64,000 nt of DNA from Ziziphus jujuba (lineage: Eukaryota > Streptophyta > Magnoliopsida > Rosales > Rhamnaceae). Numbering within the stretch: position 1 is the first letter of the stretch; each line of letters begins with the position of its first letter. The notes beneath the pieces are model-generated. The model made no database searches. It was not told the DNA's origin and saw nothing but the letters and a program-made list of their open reading frames with translations. The stretch spans positions 635,001-699,000 of the forward strand of contig NC_083385.1 in NCBI RefSeq assembly GCF_031755915.1, read 5' to 3'. This document shows, piece by piece, positions 63,704 through 64,000 of this stretch. The position numbers and the translations under genes were made by a program.

Positions 63704-63902
63704 ATGGAGGACGAGGTTTTTTCGGCCGTACACTCCACAGTCTTCAAAGATTCCGAGAATCTCGAGGGCAAATGCAGTCAGATTCAAGGCTATGACTTTA
63801 ACCAAGGCCTCGATTACTCTCGCCTCCTCAACTCTATGATTTCCACTGGCTTTCAAGCTTCCAATCTCGGCGATGCCATTCAAGTCGTTAATCAAATGTT
63901 GG
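63704..63902 (+). CDS. DHS: Deoxyhypusine synthase, first exon (partial, 3' end outside window)
   Basis: ATG at 63704 opens [60 protein letters not shown] and VVNQML (66 codons plus one base), ending at the donor G|GTTAGC after 63902. The blocks [12 protein letters not shown], [10 protein letters not shown] and VVNQML are the N-terminus of plant deoxyhypusine synthase as I recall it, where the next residues (DWR) come from exon 2. The enzyme transfers aminobutyl from spermidine to eIF5A using NAD. The catalytic lysine lies downstream, outside the window. The intron starts with a long T run. Confidence 0.93.
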
Positions 63903-64000
63903 GTTAGCTTCTCTTTCCCTTTCCTTCTTTTTTTTTTTTTTTGGGAGGTTGGGGGGGTGTGAAGGGGGTGTATAAAAAAGATTGATATTTTTAAATTTTG

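Overview
The window is nuclear DNA of a eudicot plant. Protein genes are split by many short, AT-rich GT-AG introns, intergenic DNA is very AT-rich with many (AT)n and (GA/CT)n microsatellites, and the products are plant families (R2R3-MYB, malectin-like LRR receptor kinase, ILR1-like auxin amidohydrolase, DUF3531 plastid protein). The compact genes suggest a moderately small, woody-rosid-like genome, but I cannot name the species.

Layout. 1-383: 3' end of a CCCH zinc-finger gene (+). 384-17776: a 17-kb repeat-rich stretch with no intact gene. It holds a small minus-strand LTR element (TRIM) at 3635-4183, a tRNA-derived SINE-like insertion near 5595-5712, and a decayed Mutator-like element of about 8 kb (7421-15420). 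That element has imperfect terminal inverted repeats, the SWIM/zinc-knuckle tail of its transposase, a 255-bp repeat array that inverts on itself, and a fragment that looks like a captured host gene. 17777-18953: R2R3-MYB (+). 20176-24337: LRR receptor kinase (-). 25589-27638: MND1 (+). 29529-32213: SNF7/VPS32 (-). 34877-38338: ILR1-like amidohydrolase (+). 38852-39273: ribosomal protein eS30 (-). 40476-43661: cytosolic asparaginyl-tRNA synthetase (+). 44614-46709: small multi-pass membrane protein (+). 47538-48792: ribosomal protein eL31 (-). 50353-56739: M16 metalloprotease, PQQL-like (-). 57486-59517: DUF3531 protein (+). 60209-63185: type B histone acetyltransferase HAG2/HAT1 (-). 63704-63902: first exon of deoxyhypusine synthase (+).

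Most of the 27-64 kb half is housekeeping: translation (eS30, eL31, AsnRS, and deoxyhypusine synthase for eIF5A), ESCRT-III, histone acetylation and peptidase genes. The two ribosomal protein genes and the HAG2/deoxyhypusine synthase pair carry telo-box and site II (GGCCCA) promoter motifs. I rebuilt exon models by hand from splice sites and reading-frame continuity. Every complete gene closes to a whole number of codons (MYB 291 aa, LRR-RLK 902, MND1 217, VPS32 218, ILR1-like 451, eS30 62, AsnRS 572, membrane protein 199, eL31 120, PQQL 1010, DUF3531 288, HAG2 467).

The most interesting items are the inverted 255-bp array with its chimeric ORF inside the Mutator-like element, the shared upstream block of the eS30 and eL31 genes, a 67-bp alternating purine-pyrimidine tract just upstream of the MYB gene, and a GC-AG intron in that MYB. 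I saw no CRISPR array, operon or prokaryotic-type system.
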